The notes under the pieces are model-generated. The model did not search any database. It was not told where the DNA came from and worked only from the letters and a program-made list of their open reading frames with translations. A stretch of 64,000 nucleotides of DNA from Micromonospora inyonensis (lineage in GTDB: Bacteria > Actinomycetota > Actinomycetes > Mycobacteriales > Micromonosporaceae), in contig NZ_FMHU01000002.1 in assembly GCF_900091415.1 (NCBI RefSeq), positions 2,542,001 to 2,606,000 on the forward strand, given 5' to 3'. How positions within the stretch are numbered: position 1 is the stretch's first letter; every line of letters starts with the position of its first letter. The position numbers and the translations under genes are program-made. Below are positions 8,643 through 18,154 of this stretch, in pieces.

Positions 8643-9875
8643 ATGGCGGAAACCTCCCGCGCCACCCGCGAGGCGGCCCGGCTGGCCCTGGACGAGCGGG
8701 TCGCCCGGGAACTACAGGACCAGCTCCCGCTGCTGGCCGAGCGGACGGTCAGCGCAATCACCGCCGAGGTGCCCAGCTACTCCGGCACGCTCACCGGCCA
8801 GATGCGCGACAAGATCTCCAACGCCGTGCAGATCGCCCTGGGCACCTTCCTCAACCTGCTCGAACACGCCCAGGGCAGCGACCCGAGCACCCCCCTGGCC
8901 CCCGCGCTGGAGGCCGCGTACGCCCTCGGCAGCGGCGAGGCACGCTCCGGCCGCAGCATGGACGCCCTGCTGGCGGCCTACCGGATCGGGGCCCGGGTCG
9001 CCTGGCGGGAGATGTCCACCACGACGGTCCGCAGCGGGCTCCCCGCCGCGACGGTGGCGGAGTTCGCCGAGCTGCTCTTCGCCTACATCGACGAACTCTC
9101 CGCCGCCAGCGTGGCCGGGCACGCCGACGAGCTGGCCAGCGCCGGACGCGCCCGACGGCGCAACCTGGAACGGCTGGCCCAGCACCTGCTGGCCGGCGAG
9201 CCGGAGAAGGTGCTGCTGTCCAGCGCCGAACGGGCGGACTGGCCACCGCCGCAGACCCTCACCGCCGTCCTGGTTCCCCGGACGAGCCTGCGGGGTCCGC
9301 TCGCCCTGCTCAGCCCGCGCACCCTGGAGGCCGGCGAGGACCTGCCCGGGCCGGAACCGGGTGCGGAGACCGCCGTGCTGCTCGTACCGGACATGCACGG
9401 AGCCCAGCGACGGCAGCTGGCCCGGGTGCTGCGCGGACGCCGCGCGGTGCTCGGGCCGGCCCGCCCCTGGCACCGGGTCGAAGCGTCGTTCCGCCGGGCC
9501 TGCCGGCTGCTGGCCCTGGACATCGACCCACCGGCGGACGGCGAGCCGCTGGACACCGAGCGACACCTGGCCGAACTGGTGCTCGGCATGGATCCGGAAG
9601 GGCTGGCCGACCTGCGGAGCCGGGCGCTGGAGCCGCTGGCGTCACTGCCGCCGGCCACCGCGCACCGCCTCGCCGACACGCTGCGGTCGTGGTTGCTGCA
9701 CCACGGCCGGCGCGACGACGTGGCGACCGACCTCTTCGTCCACCCGCAGACCGTCCGCTACCGGATGGGCCGGCTCCGGGAGCTGTACGGGGACCGGCTC
9801 ACCGACCCGGCCACGGTGCTGGAGCTGACCCTGGCCCTGGCCTTCCCGGAGCGCCCGGCCCCGGCCGACGACTGA
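8643..9875 (+). CDS. PucR/CdaR-type helix-turn-helix regulator
   Basis: The protein has 410 residues. The N-terminal two thirds are an all-helical sensor region, with an RsbT-co-antagonist-like start. The C-terminal HTH_30-type DNA-binding domain has the recognition segment FVHPQTVRYRMGRLRELYG (about residues 365-383). GGAGGG at 8629-8634 lies eight bases before the ATG at 8643 and fixes the start. The gene is divergent from the reductase-desaturase operon across 86 bp. Regulators of this type often sit beside such desaturase pairs in actinomycetes, so control of membrane desaturation is the likely role. No known ligand-binding domain is recognisable. Confidence 0.8.
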   Translation: MAETSRATREAARLALDERVARELQDQLPLLAERTVSAITAEVPSYSGTLTGQMRDKISNAVQIALGTFLNLLEHAQGSDPSTPLAPALEAAYALGSGEARSGRSMDALLAAYRIGARVAWREMSTTTVRSGLPAATVAEFAELLFAYIDELSAASVAGHADELASAGRARRRNLERLAQHLLAGEPEKVLLSSAERADWPPPQTLTAVLVPRTSLRGPLALLSPRTLEAGEDLPGPEPGAETAVLLVPDMHGAQRRQLARVLRGRRAVLGPARPWHRVEASFRRACRLLALDIDPPADGEPLDTERHLAELVLGMDPEGLADLRSRALEPLASLPPATAHRLADTLRSWLLHHGRRDDVATDLFVHPQTVRYRMGRLRELYGDRLTDPATVLELTLALAFPERPAPADD

Positions 9876-10020
9876 CGCCCGACACCGCCCTGAGCCGGGC
9901 CCGCCGGCCGGGACTCCCCGGACACCGGCCACCACCGACACCTCGCGCGGCCGGCCCGGATCAGGAGGACCCACACCCGACCGAACGAACGAATCCCCTG
10001 GTCAGCGACGGCCCGACATC

Positions 10021-10049
10021 TTGACGCATTGATACACGTCATTTAACGT
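10021..10049 (+). promoter_or_regulatory. Candidate sigma-70-type promoter of the small secreted protein gene
   Basis: TTGACG (10021-10026) and TAACGT (10044-10049) are separated by 17 bases. They lie about 60 bp upstream of the start codon at 10106, in an unusually AT-rich patch with GTTAAC-like palindromic sequence. The fit to the housekeeping consensus is good for such GC-rich DNA; activity is inferred. Confidence 0.5.
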
Positions 10050-10105
10050 AACGTGTTAACAGCTGCGACATGTCCCGGCTACTTCACTCACAAGGAGAGC
10101 GAGTC

Positions 10106-10579
10106 ATGCGACACCGCAAGCTGACAGCACTTGCCGCGCTGGCCGTCATCTTCGCCGGAGCGCAACCGGCCCACGCCGCCAGCAACCTGGTCGACGGGAG
10201 CATCACCGCCGCGGGCGCGGTCTGCTCCTGGACCAACGGCCGGACCAGCGCCAACCCGCCCCGCACGCTGACCATCGACCGCGCGAGCATCAACCCGCCC
10301 GGCGGCAACCTCCGGTGCGGTGACGGCACGGCCGTCACGCTCAACAACAGTCCGACGGTGACGTTCAACGACTCGAACGCCACCGGTACCGCGGACGCCG
10401 TGGACGTGAGCGTCTCCCTCATCGGGATCACCTGCCGCTACCGGGTGAGCAACGCGGTGTTCACCCGCCAGGGCACCACCCGCGACTACGTCGGCGGCCC
10501 CTACACCGCCAGCCGCGTCTCGGGCTTCCTCTGCCCCAGCACCACCACGATCGACCAGGCGAGGCTGTCCTTCCGCTGA
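10106..10579 (+). CDS. Small secreted protein of unknown function
   Basis: This 157-residue precursor has a classical Sec signal peptide: a basic start (MRHRK), a hydrophobic core and a likely cleavage after AHA near residue 24. The mature part is rich in T, N, S and G, has a few cysteines that could form disulfides, and looks beta-rich. I do not recognise the family. AAGGAGAG lies eight bases before the ATG at 10106. A candidate promoter lies upstream and a hairpin terminator downstream, so the gene is probably monocistronic. Confidence 0.8.
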   Translation: MRHRKLTALAALAVIFAGAQPAHAASNLVDGSITAAGAVCSWTNGRTSANPPRTLTIDRASINPPGGNLRCGDGTAVTLNNSPTVTFNDSNATGTADAVDVSVSLIGITCRYRVSNAVFTRQGTTRDYVGGPYTASRVSGFLCPSTTTIDQARLSFR

Positions 10580-10588
10580 TACGCAACC

Positions 10589-10620
10589 CGGGTGAGGTTG
10601 CCGTGCGGGAGCCTCACCCG
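10589..10620 (+). terminator. Hairpin terminator after the small secreted protein gene
   Basis: CGGGTGAGG (10589-10597) pairs perfectly with CCTCACCCG (10612-10620) around a 14-base loop, ten bases past the stop codon at 10579. Confidence 0.65.
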
Positions 10621-10816
10621 ACCGGGCACCACCGATCCACCGCTCGGCGACCGTCACCGGCTCGACGCGGCACGCGCCCGGCCGCACGAAGAGGCGGGAC
10701 ACCCCGACGATGCCCGGGACGGGGGCCGGCCGGCGGCGTCGCGCCAGCACGCCGGGAGCGGACTGCCGGACCGGTGGACGACCGGTCCGGCAGCTCGTCG
10801 ACACCATTTCGCACGG

Positions 10817-12748
10817 TCAGGACACGGCGATGGTCACCTCGATCCGACCCTCGTGCGGCACCCGCAGCATGTGCGCCCGTCGCCGGGCGTCGCGCAGATA
10901 GGTCCGGGACGTGCTGGTCACGGTGGCCGGCCGTACGCTGTCCCAACTGACCGTGATGACAGTTCCGCCGCGACGGATGGTCAAGCCGTCGGTGCGGGCG
11001 GTCGCGTTGGTGCCGTACGCGACCGGGGTGCCGTCGGCGAACGTCACGACGTCCTCCGGTTGCAGCACCAGGGGGATCTGCTCGGTCGCCGTCGAGGTGA
11101 CCCGCACCGAGCGAACCACGCTGTCCCGGGTGACGGTCAGCTCGGTGGTGATCCGCGAGTCCGGCAGGCGGTAGCGCACCCGCACCGGCGCGCTGCCGGG
11201 GGACAGCGACTTCCCGTCCCACTCCCGGTCCCCCACCTGGTATTCGGCGACGAGGTTGCTCCGGCCGTCCGGGTTGCCGTTGGGCAGCAGGGTCGACCAG
11301 CAGCCGGTGTCGGTCTGCTGGGCGTGCACGATCGTGCCAGCCGCCGGGTGCCAGAGGAAACCCGGTCCGCTGCGGACCGTACTCGTCGGCCGGGTACCGA
11401 AGAACGCCCCGAAATAGAGCTGCGGCCGCTTGACGTAGAGGTAGTCCTGGTTGAAGTTGGTGTCCCTGCGCACCTCGGCGAACTCCGGCCTCCGCAGGTA
11501 GGGCAGCGCCGCGATGGCCCGCTCCTTCTCGGCGTTGCTCGGCAGCGTCTCCCCGTACGGCGCGTGCGCGATGATCCGGGGCGAGGTGTCCTGCTTGGCC
11601 AGTCCCGGGGCGGGCCCCGGCTCCGCGGCCCAGGCGGCGCGGGCGGCGGCCCGGTCCTCGGTGGAGGTGAAGAACGCGCCGAGTTCCGGCAGGTCGGGGA
11701 CGAAGAACGAGGCGAGGTTGCTGCGGTCCGGGTCGGGGATCACGTTGTCGTAGTAGGCGACGCTGGTCCGGGCGGACACCGCATAGTAGGTGAGCCAGCC
11801 CGATCCGTCCGGCTCGCGGAGCAGGTTGTAGCCGAACCACTCGGTGAACCGGCGGGCCATCTCCAGCACGGCCCGGTTGCCGGTGAGCAGGTAGATCTCC
11901 GCGATCTCCGGCAGCATCACCTCGAAGTTGTAGTTGATGTCCATGCCGGTCGGGTCGTAGAAGAAGCCGGCTGGGCTCTGCCCGTGCTCCGCCAGGAAGT
12001 CGATCCGCTCGGTGAGCCGGGCGGCCAGCGCCGCGTCCGGGTGGAGCCGCAGCGCCAGGGCCGAGCCGGCCAGGCCACCCGCCACCTGGTTGGTCCACTC
12101 GACCGGCGTGTTCCAGATGCGGTTGGCCGGATCCAGCAGCCAGCCGATCCCGGCGTGCAGGGCCCGTTCGATCTCCGCCCGCCGCTGCGGCAGCGCGGCC
12201 GACTGGCGCAGGTTGGCCAGGGTCTTGGCCAGGTAACCGAGGCCGAAGCCGGTGGCCGCCAACGCGTGTTCGTCGGGGTTGTACTCCGGCCAGGAACCGT
12301 CGTCGTGCTGGAGCCCGAGGTAGTGCCCGAGCGCCGCGTCGAGCCGTCCGGCCAGCGCCGCGTCCCCGGCGTACGGGTTCCAGGGCCGCTGGTTGGCGTG
12401 GAACCAGCTCAACGTGTAGACGTGCTCCTGCACCCGGGCGTTGTACGGCGCGTTCGGGGAGCGCCACCAGCCACCGCCCATGAACCCGCGGCGGGCGCCG
12501 TCCTCGATGTCGTTGGTCATCGCCGGCAGGATCGCCAGGTAGCCGGCGTACCGCTGTTCCAGCGGAACGAACAGGGTCCGGTCCGGCGCTCCCGGCGGCA
12601 GTGGGGCCAGCAGCGGCAGGCTCGACGCGGTGGTCTCCAGCGTCCCGGCGACCGCCCGGGGCGGTACGGCGAGCAACGCCGCTCCGCCCGCCGCGGCAGC
12701 CAGCAACGCTCGGCGGCTGAACATGGTCGGGGTCGGATCGTTGGCCAT
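10817..12748 (-). CDS. Tat-exported protein, probable alpha/alpha-toroid carbohydrate-active enzyme
   Basis: The precursor has 643 residues. A twin-arginine signal (FSRRALLAAAA, residues 10-20) is followed by a hydrophobic core and an A-x-A type cleavage region. The long middle part is helical with repeated W/Y/H-rich motifs (GGGWWRSP, HDDGSWPEY, NTPVEWTNQVAGG), like alpha/alpha-barrel glycan lyases or hydrolases. The last 150 residues look beta-rich. I cannot assign a precise family or substrate. AGGAGG seven bases upstream fixes the ATG at 12748. It converges on the small secreted protein gene and is divergent from an esterase gene, so extracellular polysaccharide breakdown is a reasonable guess only. 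Confidence 0.7.
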   Translation of the reverse strand: MANDPTPTMFSRRALLAAAAGGAALLAVPPRAVAGTLETTASSLPLLAPLPPGAPDRTLFVPLEQRYAGYLAILPAMTNDIEDGARRGFMGGGWWRSPNAPYNARVQEHVYTLSWFHANQRPWNPYAGDAALAGRLDAALGHYLGLQHDDGSWPEYNPDEHALAATGFGLGYLAKTLANLRQSAALPQRRAEIERALHAGIGWLLDPANRIWNTPVEWTNQVAGGLAGSALALRLHPDAALAARLTERIDFLAEHGQSPAGFFYDPTGMDINYNFEVMLPEIAEIYLLTGNRAVLEMARRFTEWFGYNLLREPDGSGWLTYYAVSARTSVAYYDNVIPDPDRSNLASFFVPDLPELGAFFTSTEDRAAARAAWAAEPGPAPGLAKQDTSPRIIAHAPYGETLPSNAEKERAIAALPYLRRPEFAEVRRDTNFNQDYLYVKRPQLYFGAFFGTRPTSTVRSGPGFLWHPAAGTIVHAQQTDTGCWSTLLPNGNPDGRSNLVAEYQVGDREWDGKSLSPGSAPVRVRYRLPDSRITTELTVTRDSVVRSVRVTSTATEQIPLVLQPEDVVTFADGTPVAYGTNATARTDGLTIRRGGTVITVSWDSVRPATVTSTSRTYLRDARRRAHMLRVPHEGRIEVTIAVS

Positions 12749-13137
12749 GGTGGTCCTCCTGTCGGAACGGGCCGGCGGGTCGGAGCGGAATCGGCGACTC
12801 GGACGAGGCACGGGACCGACCGGCGGTCGCGGCGAGGGCGGCGTCGGGGCACGACCACCCGTAGTCATCAGTGGCGGAGGGAGCGGCAGGAGACTGGCCT
12901 GCCCGAGTGCTGAGTTTGATCCCGGGTGATCCGTGGAGTCAAGACGCCAATACGGATTAGCGTCGCACTTCTCGACGGTCGGGACAACGCTCGGGGCCCT
13001 TGACCCGGATGCTCACCGCGGCCAAGGATGACATCCGGCCGTAACCCGTCCGTCTCCTGCGGGACATCAGTCGACACTCAGCGTGACCGTCGCTGGTGCG
13101 GTTCGGCCGACGCGACCAGACAGAATGGGGGTACGTC
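12749..13137. other. Divergent intergenic region upstream of the toroid protein and the esterase
   Basis: No gene is visible in these 389 bases. TTGACC at 13000-13005 with AAGGAT at 13024-13029 (spacing 18) is a weak promoter candidate for the rightward esterase gene. Confidence 0.3.
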
Positions 13138-14154
13138 ATGCCGCTGACCGACCTGTCCTTGGCCGAACTCACCGGATACCGGCCGGTGCGCCGCGAGCCC
13201 GCCGATTTCGACGAGTTCTGGGCCGACACGCTGGCCGCGGCGGCCCGACACGAGCTGGACGCCACCTTCGAGCCGGTCGACTCGCCGCTGCGGGTGATCA
13301 CCGTCCACGACGTGACCTTCAGTGGCTTCGGCGGCGACCGGGTCAAGGCGTGGCTCGCCGTGCCGGCCGGTACCGAGGAACCGCTGCCCTGCGTGGTGGA
13401 GTTTCCCGGTTACGGCGGTGGGCGGGGTCTGCCGCACGAGAACCTGCTCTACGCCGCCTCGGGCTATGCCCACCTGTTCATGGACGTACGCGGCCAGGGC
13501 AGCGGGTGGAGCGCCGGAGCGACCCCCGACCGCGAGCCGGACGGCGGGAACCCGCAGCATCCCGGCTTCGTCACCCGGGGCGTGCTCGATCCCCGGACCC
13601 TCTACTACCGTCGGGTGGTCACCGACGCGGTACGCGCGGTCCAGGCGGCCCGGGCGCATCCGCTGGTCGACCCGGACCAGGTGGTCGCCACCGGGATCAG
13701 CCAGGGTGGCGGGCTGTCGCTGGCGGTCGCGGCCCTCGACCCCCGGCTGCGCGCGGTCGCGCCCGACGTGCCGTTCCTCTGTGACTTCCGGCGCGGTGCC
13801 GAGCTGGCCACCGCCGGCCCCTACCAGGAGATCGTCAACTACCTGAAGGTCCACCGGGGCAACGTGGAGCGGGTCTTCGACACGTTGAGCTATGTCGACG
13901 GGGTCAACTTCGCCACCCGGGGGCGCTGCCCGGCACTGTTCAGCGTGGCGCTGATGGACGCCAGCTGCCCGGCGTCGACGGTGTTCGGCGCCTACCACCA
14001 CTATGCGGGCCCGTCCCGGATCGAGGTGTACCCGTTCAACGGACACGAGGGCGGCGAGTCGGTGCAGGACGAGGTCCGGTTGCGCTTCTTCGCCGAGGTG
14101 CTCGCCGCCGGAGGTGGGCCCCGTCCGGCGTGTCGCCAACCCGGCGATCGTTAG
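13138..14154 (+). CDS. Acetylxylan esterase / cephalosporin-C deacetylase family (CE7) hydrolase
   Basis: This 338-residue alpha/beta hydrolase has the CE7 layout. The family start motif FDEFWADTL lies near residue 28 and the RGQGSG segment near 120. The nucleophile is in GISQGGG (about 186-192), the acid in ALMDASCP (about 270) and the histidine in NGHEGG (about 300). Length and motif order match the family (about 320 residues). Such enzymes are cytoplasmic and remove O-acetyl groups from xylooligosaccharides or other small acetylated substrates. No signal peptide is seen. The start is the ATG at 13138, with a G-rich SD at 13126-13130. It is divergent from the Tat-exported toroid protein. 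Confidence 0.85.
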   Translation: MPLTDLSLAELTGYRPVRREPADFDEFWADTLAAAARHELDATFEPVDSPLRVITVHDVTFSGFGGDRVKAWLAVPAGTEEPLPCVVEFPGYGGGRGLPHENLLYAASGYAHLFMDVRGQGSGWSAGATPDREPDGGNPQHPGFVTRGVLDPRTLYYRRVVTDAVRAVQAARAHPLVDPDQVVATGISQGGGLSLAVAALDPRLRAVAPDVPFLCDFRRGAELATAGPYQEIVNYLKVHRGNVERVFDTLSYVDGVNFATRGRCPALFSVALMDASCPASTVFGAYHHYAGPSRIEVYPFNGHEGGESVQDEVRLRFFAEVLAAGGGPRPACRQPGDR

Positions 14155-14243
14155 TGCTCGGCACCCGGCGGCAGCGGCGGCAGCGAACAGGGTCGCGCAC
14201 TGACGAGGCATCATGTCCTGAGAGGCGATCGGCGGGAGGCGGC

Positions 14244-15293
14244 GTGCCACTGTACGAGATCGACGGCGACCACCTGCGGCGGCACGACGCGGCCCGGTTC
14301 GCCGCCCTCGGGCTCTACGAGCGCAAGGACCTGCAACGACTCCTCCGGGACGACATCGCCGTGCTCAGCCCCGATCTTCTGGTCGTGGCCGAGGAGTTCG
14401 GCAACTGGGAGGACTCCCGGCGACGGATCGACCTGCTCGCCATCGACAAGGCCGGGCATCTCGTGGTCATCGAGCTCAAGCGCACGGACGACGGCGGGCA
14501 CATGGAACTCCAGGCGCTGCGGTACGCGGCGATGGTGTCGGCCATGAGCTTCGACGAGGTGGTCGCCGCCTACGAGGCGCACCTGGTCAGGACACGGCCG
14601 GACGACGAGGTCGACGCGCGCGCCGAGCTGCTCGGCTGGCTGGACGTCGGCGACAACGACGACACCCCGATCGTCTCGTCGGACGTACGCATCATCCTGG
14701 TCTCGGCCGACTTCGGGCGGGAGCTGACCACCGCCGTGCTGTGGCTCAACCGGTTCGAGGGCATGGACGTCCGCTGCGTACGCCTCATCCCGTACCAGAT
14801 CGACGGGCGGATCCTCCTCGACATCCAGCAGGTCATCCCGCTGCCCGAGGCGGCGGACTACCAGATCCGGGTCGGACGCAAGGCCACGGAACAGGAGCGG
14901 CGCGGCAGCGACAACCGGGACTGGACCCGCTACCACATCGTCATCGACGGCCAGCCGCTGCCCGACCAGAACAAACGCCAGGCGGTACGACTGATGATCG
15001 AGAGTCTGGTGGCGCGAGAGGTGCCGGCGGCAGCCATCGGGAAGGTCCTCACACCCGGCCGTTTCCGACCGCTCAGGGGAGAGCACCACACCGACGAGGA
15101 GGTCCAAGCCGCGCTCGCCGAGCAGTACCCGGACGTGGACGTCCGCCGCTGGTTCACCGACCACGCCCTGGTGGAGAACGGCACGACCTGGGTGGTGCGC
15201 CGGATATGGGGACGCAACACCGAGCCCATGCTCACCGCACTGCGCGATGCGTTCCCGGACGCACGAGTCGGCTTCCAGCGCGCGAGCACCTGA
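14244..15293 (+). CDS. PD-(D/E)XK nuclease-fold protein (NucS/DUF91-like)
   Basis: This 349-residue protein has a clear nuclease core near the N-terminus: RRRIDLLAID with D63, then VVIELKR with E77 and K79, and a following QALRYAAMVS helix. This is the arrangement of archaeal and actinobacterial NucS/DUF91-type and related stand-alone nucleases. The C-terminal half is not recognised. The start is the GTG at 14244 with GGGAGG seven bases upstream. A role in DNA repair or defence is possible; no defence partner genes are adjacent. It follows the esterase gene by 89 bp. Confidence 0.7.
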   Translation: MPLYEIDGDHLRRHDAARFAALGLYERKDLQRLLRDDIAVLSPDLLVVAEEFGNWEDSRRRIDLLAIDKAGHLVVIELKRTDDGGHMELQALRYAAMVSAMSFDEVVAAYEAHLVRTRPDDEVDARAELLGWLDVGDNDDTPIVSSDVRIILVSADFGRELTTAVLWLNRFEGMDVRCVRLIPYQIDGRILLDIQQVIPLPEAADYQIRVGRKATEQERRGSDNRDWTRYHIVIDGQPLPDQNKRQAVRLMIESLVAREVPAAAIGKVLTPGRFRPLRGEHHTDEEVQAALAEQYPDVDVRRWFTDHALVENGTTWVVRRIWGRNTEPMLTALRDAFPDARVGFQRAST

Positions 15294-15370
15294 GACGCCA
15301 ACCACGTGTTTGCGCCGCCGGGCGCACGAGCATGGCGGCGGTGGCGGCCCAGCCGCCATGCGTGCTCCTG

Positions 15371-16201
15371 TCAGCGCAGTCCGGCGAACAGGTCGTCCTC
15401 GGGCGTCGGCGCATCGGTGGTGTCGCGGACCCGGACGAAGGTCTCCACGCCCATCAGCTCGGTGAACTGTTCCTGGCCGAGTTGCAGGAAGAAGATGTTC
15501 TCGGCCTGACTGGCATGCGCAGCCAACGACGCGAACTTCTGCGCGCTGTAGCCGCGCGTGTCCACCCAGGTGGTGATTTCGTCGTCGGGCAGGCCGAGCT
15601 GCGGCATTGCGTCCGACGGCCCGTCCGGCTCGGGAAACTCGACGCCGATCTCCTTCATCACGCGGCCGAACTCCTGAAACGCGCTACGCGGCACGGTGGT
15701 CCAGTACACCTTCGCGGGGATGTCCGTCCGCTCGACGGCGGCCATCGTGATGCGGTGCGCCTGGATGTGGTCCGGGTGGCCGTAGAAGCCGTTCTCGTCG
15801 TAGGTGACGACGACGTCAGGTCGATAGCGCCGGAACAACTCACTCAGCCGGTCGGCCGCCTCCGCCACCGGCGTGTTCCAGAACGCGCCGGGCGCGTCGT
15901 TGGCCGCCCACCCCGTCATCCCGGAGTCGGCATAGCCGAGCGTCTCCAGGTGCGTGACCTTCAACGCCTCGCAACTGGCCGCCAACTCGGCCCGGCGCAT
16001 CGCCACCACGGCCTCCGGGTCGTGCCCCGGGTCGCCCGGCTTCACTCCGCCGGGACCGTCGCCGCACCGCCCGTCCGTGCAGGTCACGAGCACGGTCGTG
16101 ATCCCCTCCGCCGCATACCGCGCGAGGACGCCGCCGGTGCTGGACGCCTCGTCGTCCGGGTGCGCGTGTACCGCCATCAACGTCAGGGATCGCTCAGCCA
16201 C
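15371..16201 (-). CDS. PIG-L/LmbE-family zinc deacetylase (MshB/Mca-like)
   Basis: This 276-residue protein has the zinc-binding motif HAHPDDEAS near the N-terminus and GHPDHIQAH near residue 140, both diagnostic of the LmbE fold. The family includes the mycothiol enzymes MshB (GlcNAc-Ins deacetylase) and Mca (mycothiol-conjugate amidase). The conserved CTDGRCGDGPGG and YDENGFYGHPDH segments place it in an actinobacterial subgroup whose substrate I cannot fix. The start is the GTG at 16201; the frame is open upstream, but the conserved region begins here. Confidence 0.8.
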   Translation of the reverse strand: MAERSLTLMAVHAHPDDEASSTGGVLARYAAEGITTVLVTCTDGRCGDGPGGVKPGDPGHDPEAVVAMRRAELAASCEALKVTHLETLGYADSGMTGWAANDAPGAFWNTPVAEAADRLSELFRRYRPDVVVTYDENGFYGHPDHIQAHRITMAAVERTDIPAKVYWTTVPRSAFQEFGRVMKEIGVEFPEPDGPSDAMPQLGLPDDEITTWVDTRGYSAQKFASLAAHASQAENIFFLQLGQEQFTELMGVETFVRVRDTTDAPTPEDDLFAGLR

Positions 16202-16423
16202 CCCACCACGATACGAGAGACGTCCGACGCTCCAGCGCCCCGGCGGGCCCGCCGCCTCGACCAACTGACCGTCTGCTCGCGCCTCTCCATGCTCCCCGGA
16301 TGCGCGAGCCGCACGCTCCCGACGAGTTCGCCTACGCGCCGCCTGCCGTTCGCGGCGCCGACCACGACGCGCAGGCCGGCGTTGTTACGTTCCCGCCGGA
16401 AACGCAACGATTTGGAGAACTCA

Positions 16424-17956
16424 ATGGGGCAGAGCGACGTGAACGAAGCCGGTCTCGGTCGACGGCGGTTTCTGACGCTGGCGGGTGCGGGGCTGCTCGC
16501 GGCGGGCACCGTGGCTGCCACGAGTGGGCGCGCGCTCGCCGTGTCGCCGGTCGGCCGCGATCCGTTCACGCTCGGTGTCGCGTCCGGCGACGCGCTGACC
16601 GACCGCGTCGTGATCTGGACCCGGCTCGCCCCGGAGCCGCTCGATCCGTCGTCCCGGTTCGGGATGGGCGACCTGACCGAGGTCCCGGTTCGCTGGCGCC
16701 TCGCCAAGACCGAGTCGCACCTGGGCGCGCCGTCCAGGTGGATCGCCTCGGGTGCGGCCGTGGCGGTCGCCGACAACGGGTTTTCCGTGCATGTCGACGT
16801 CGCCGGGCTCGATGCCGGTCGGCACTACTTCTACGAGTTCGAGGTCGACGGACCGGACGGCACGGTCCTCCGCAGCCCCGTCGGCCGCACGCACACGGCG
16901 TTCGCGGCCGACGACGACCGTACCGCCCGGTTCGCCGTGGTCACGTGCCAGAACGTCGCCCGCGCCGACGGCGGCGAGTTCTACTTCCACGGCCACGATC
17001 ACCTTGCCGGCCGCGAGGACATCGACTTCGTCGTGTTCCTCGGCGACTACTTCTACGAGTTCGGGCGGGCCGCGCACGTCCCGCCGCGGGAGATCAGCTC
17101 ACTCGACGACTACCGCACCCGCTACGGCCAGTACAGGCTGCGCGACAGCCTGCGTGAGGTACACCGGCGGTTCCCGGTGTACGTCATGCCCGACGACCAC
17201 GAGTTCTTCAACGACTACCGCGGCGGCGACCTTACCGGGGTCGGTCAGATCCGCCGGTTCAACCGCGCCCTGCAGGCACTGTGGGAGAACATGCCGCTGC
17301 GCAACGGGCACCCCGGCCCGCTCGGCGACACGAAGAACCACCTCGCGCTCTACCGGCGGATCGCCTGGGGCACGAACCTCGACCTGTACCTGACCGACGT
17401 CCGTCAGTACCGCGGGACGTCGCTGCTGGGCAACGCCCAGACCGACGACCTGCTCGACTGGCTGCGCACCACGACTGCGACATGGACCGCGCTGGCGACG
17501 CCGACGCCGATCTGGTGGAACGGCGGCAACAACGGCTGGAACGGGTTCACCGGCGTGCGCGACCGCGTCACGGCCGTCCTCGAGGAGCGCAAGGCCGCCA
17601 CACCGGCCACGTTCAACCCGGTCGTGCTGTCGGGCGACATCCACTGCGGCATCGTGACCCACGTGCGCCGCTTCCGCGACCACTCGAGCCCGTTCGTCGC
17701 CACCGAGTTCATCAACGCCCCGATGACCAGCCAGACCAGCAACCACTTCCTCCCCGACGACGAGATCCGCGGCGCCTACAACGGCAGGTACGGATACATG
17801 GAGTGCACCGCCGAGCCGACCGGCTGGAAGGTGCGCTACGTCGTCGGCGACCAGACCGACGACCCGAACGGCACGGCCACCGGCCAACCACCGTGGCACC
17901 TCGATGCCGGCGACGCGCCGGGCACCGTCTACCAGCCCGTGCACCAGAAGGCCTGA
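16424..17956 (+). CDS. phoD: PhoD-type alkaline phosphatase/phosphodiesterase, Tat-exported
   Basis: This 510-residue precursor has a Tat signal (GRRRFLTLAGAGLLAAG, about residues 12-28). A PhoD N-terminal beta domain follows (FTLGVASGD..VVIWTRL). The metallophosphatase core has GDYFYEFG (about 207), MPDDHEFFNDY (about 248) and VLSGDIHCG (about 405). The enzyme hydrolyses extracellular phosphomono- or diesters, using iron and calcium in characterised PhoD. TTGGAGAA six bases before the ATG at 16424 supports the start. The gene appears monocistronic; no Pho box was identified. Confidence 0.9.
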   Translation: MGQSDVNEAGLGRRRFLTLAGAGLLAAGTVAATSGRALAVSPVGRDPFTLGVASGDALTDRVVIWTRLAPEPLDPSSRFGMGDLTEVPVRWRLAKTESHLGAPSRWIASGAAVAVADNGFSVHVDVAGLDAGRHYFYEFEVDGPDGTVLRSPVGRTHTAFAADDDRTARFAVVTCQNVARADGGEFYFHGHDHLAGREDIDFVVFLGDYFYEFGRAAHVPPREISSLDDYRTRYGQYRLRDSLREVHRRFPVYVMPDDHEFFNDYRGGDLTGVGQIRRFNRALQALWENMPLRNGHPGPLGDTKNHLALYRRIAWGTNLDLYLTDVRQYRGTSLLGNAQTDDLLDWLRTTTATWTALATPTPIWWNGGNNGWNGFTGVRDRVTAVLEERKAATPATFNPVVLSGDIHCGIVTHVRRFRDHSSPFVATEFINAPMTSQTSNHFLPDDEIRGAYNGRYGYMECTAEPTGWKVRYVVGDQTDDPNGTATGQPPWHLDAGDAPGTVYQPVHQKA

Positions 17957-18154
17957 CGGGGCCGCCGCAGTACATCTAGGACGTGCGGACACTGCCGGAG
18001 GCTGCAACTGGTCGAGACCGCTCCGGCGGCGGTCAGCAGCAGCGGGTGGCGATCGCCCGGATCGTTGCGGTGTCCACCCAGCGGCGGGTTGCGGAGACGT
18101 CCCCGGGCCACCCTGGTCCGGTGACGCCCGCCGCCAGGCCGTCGACGGCACGTG

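Noticed and set aside
15371..16201. Calling the LmbE-type gene mca or mshB
   Set aside because: The zinc motifs fit the superfamily, but subgroup features (GDGPGG, GHPDH) do not decide between Mca, MshB and other deacetylases.
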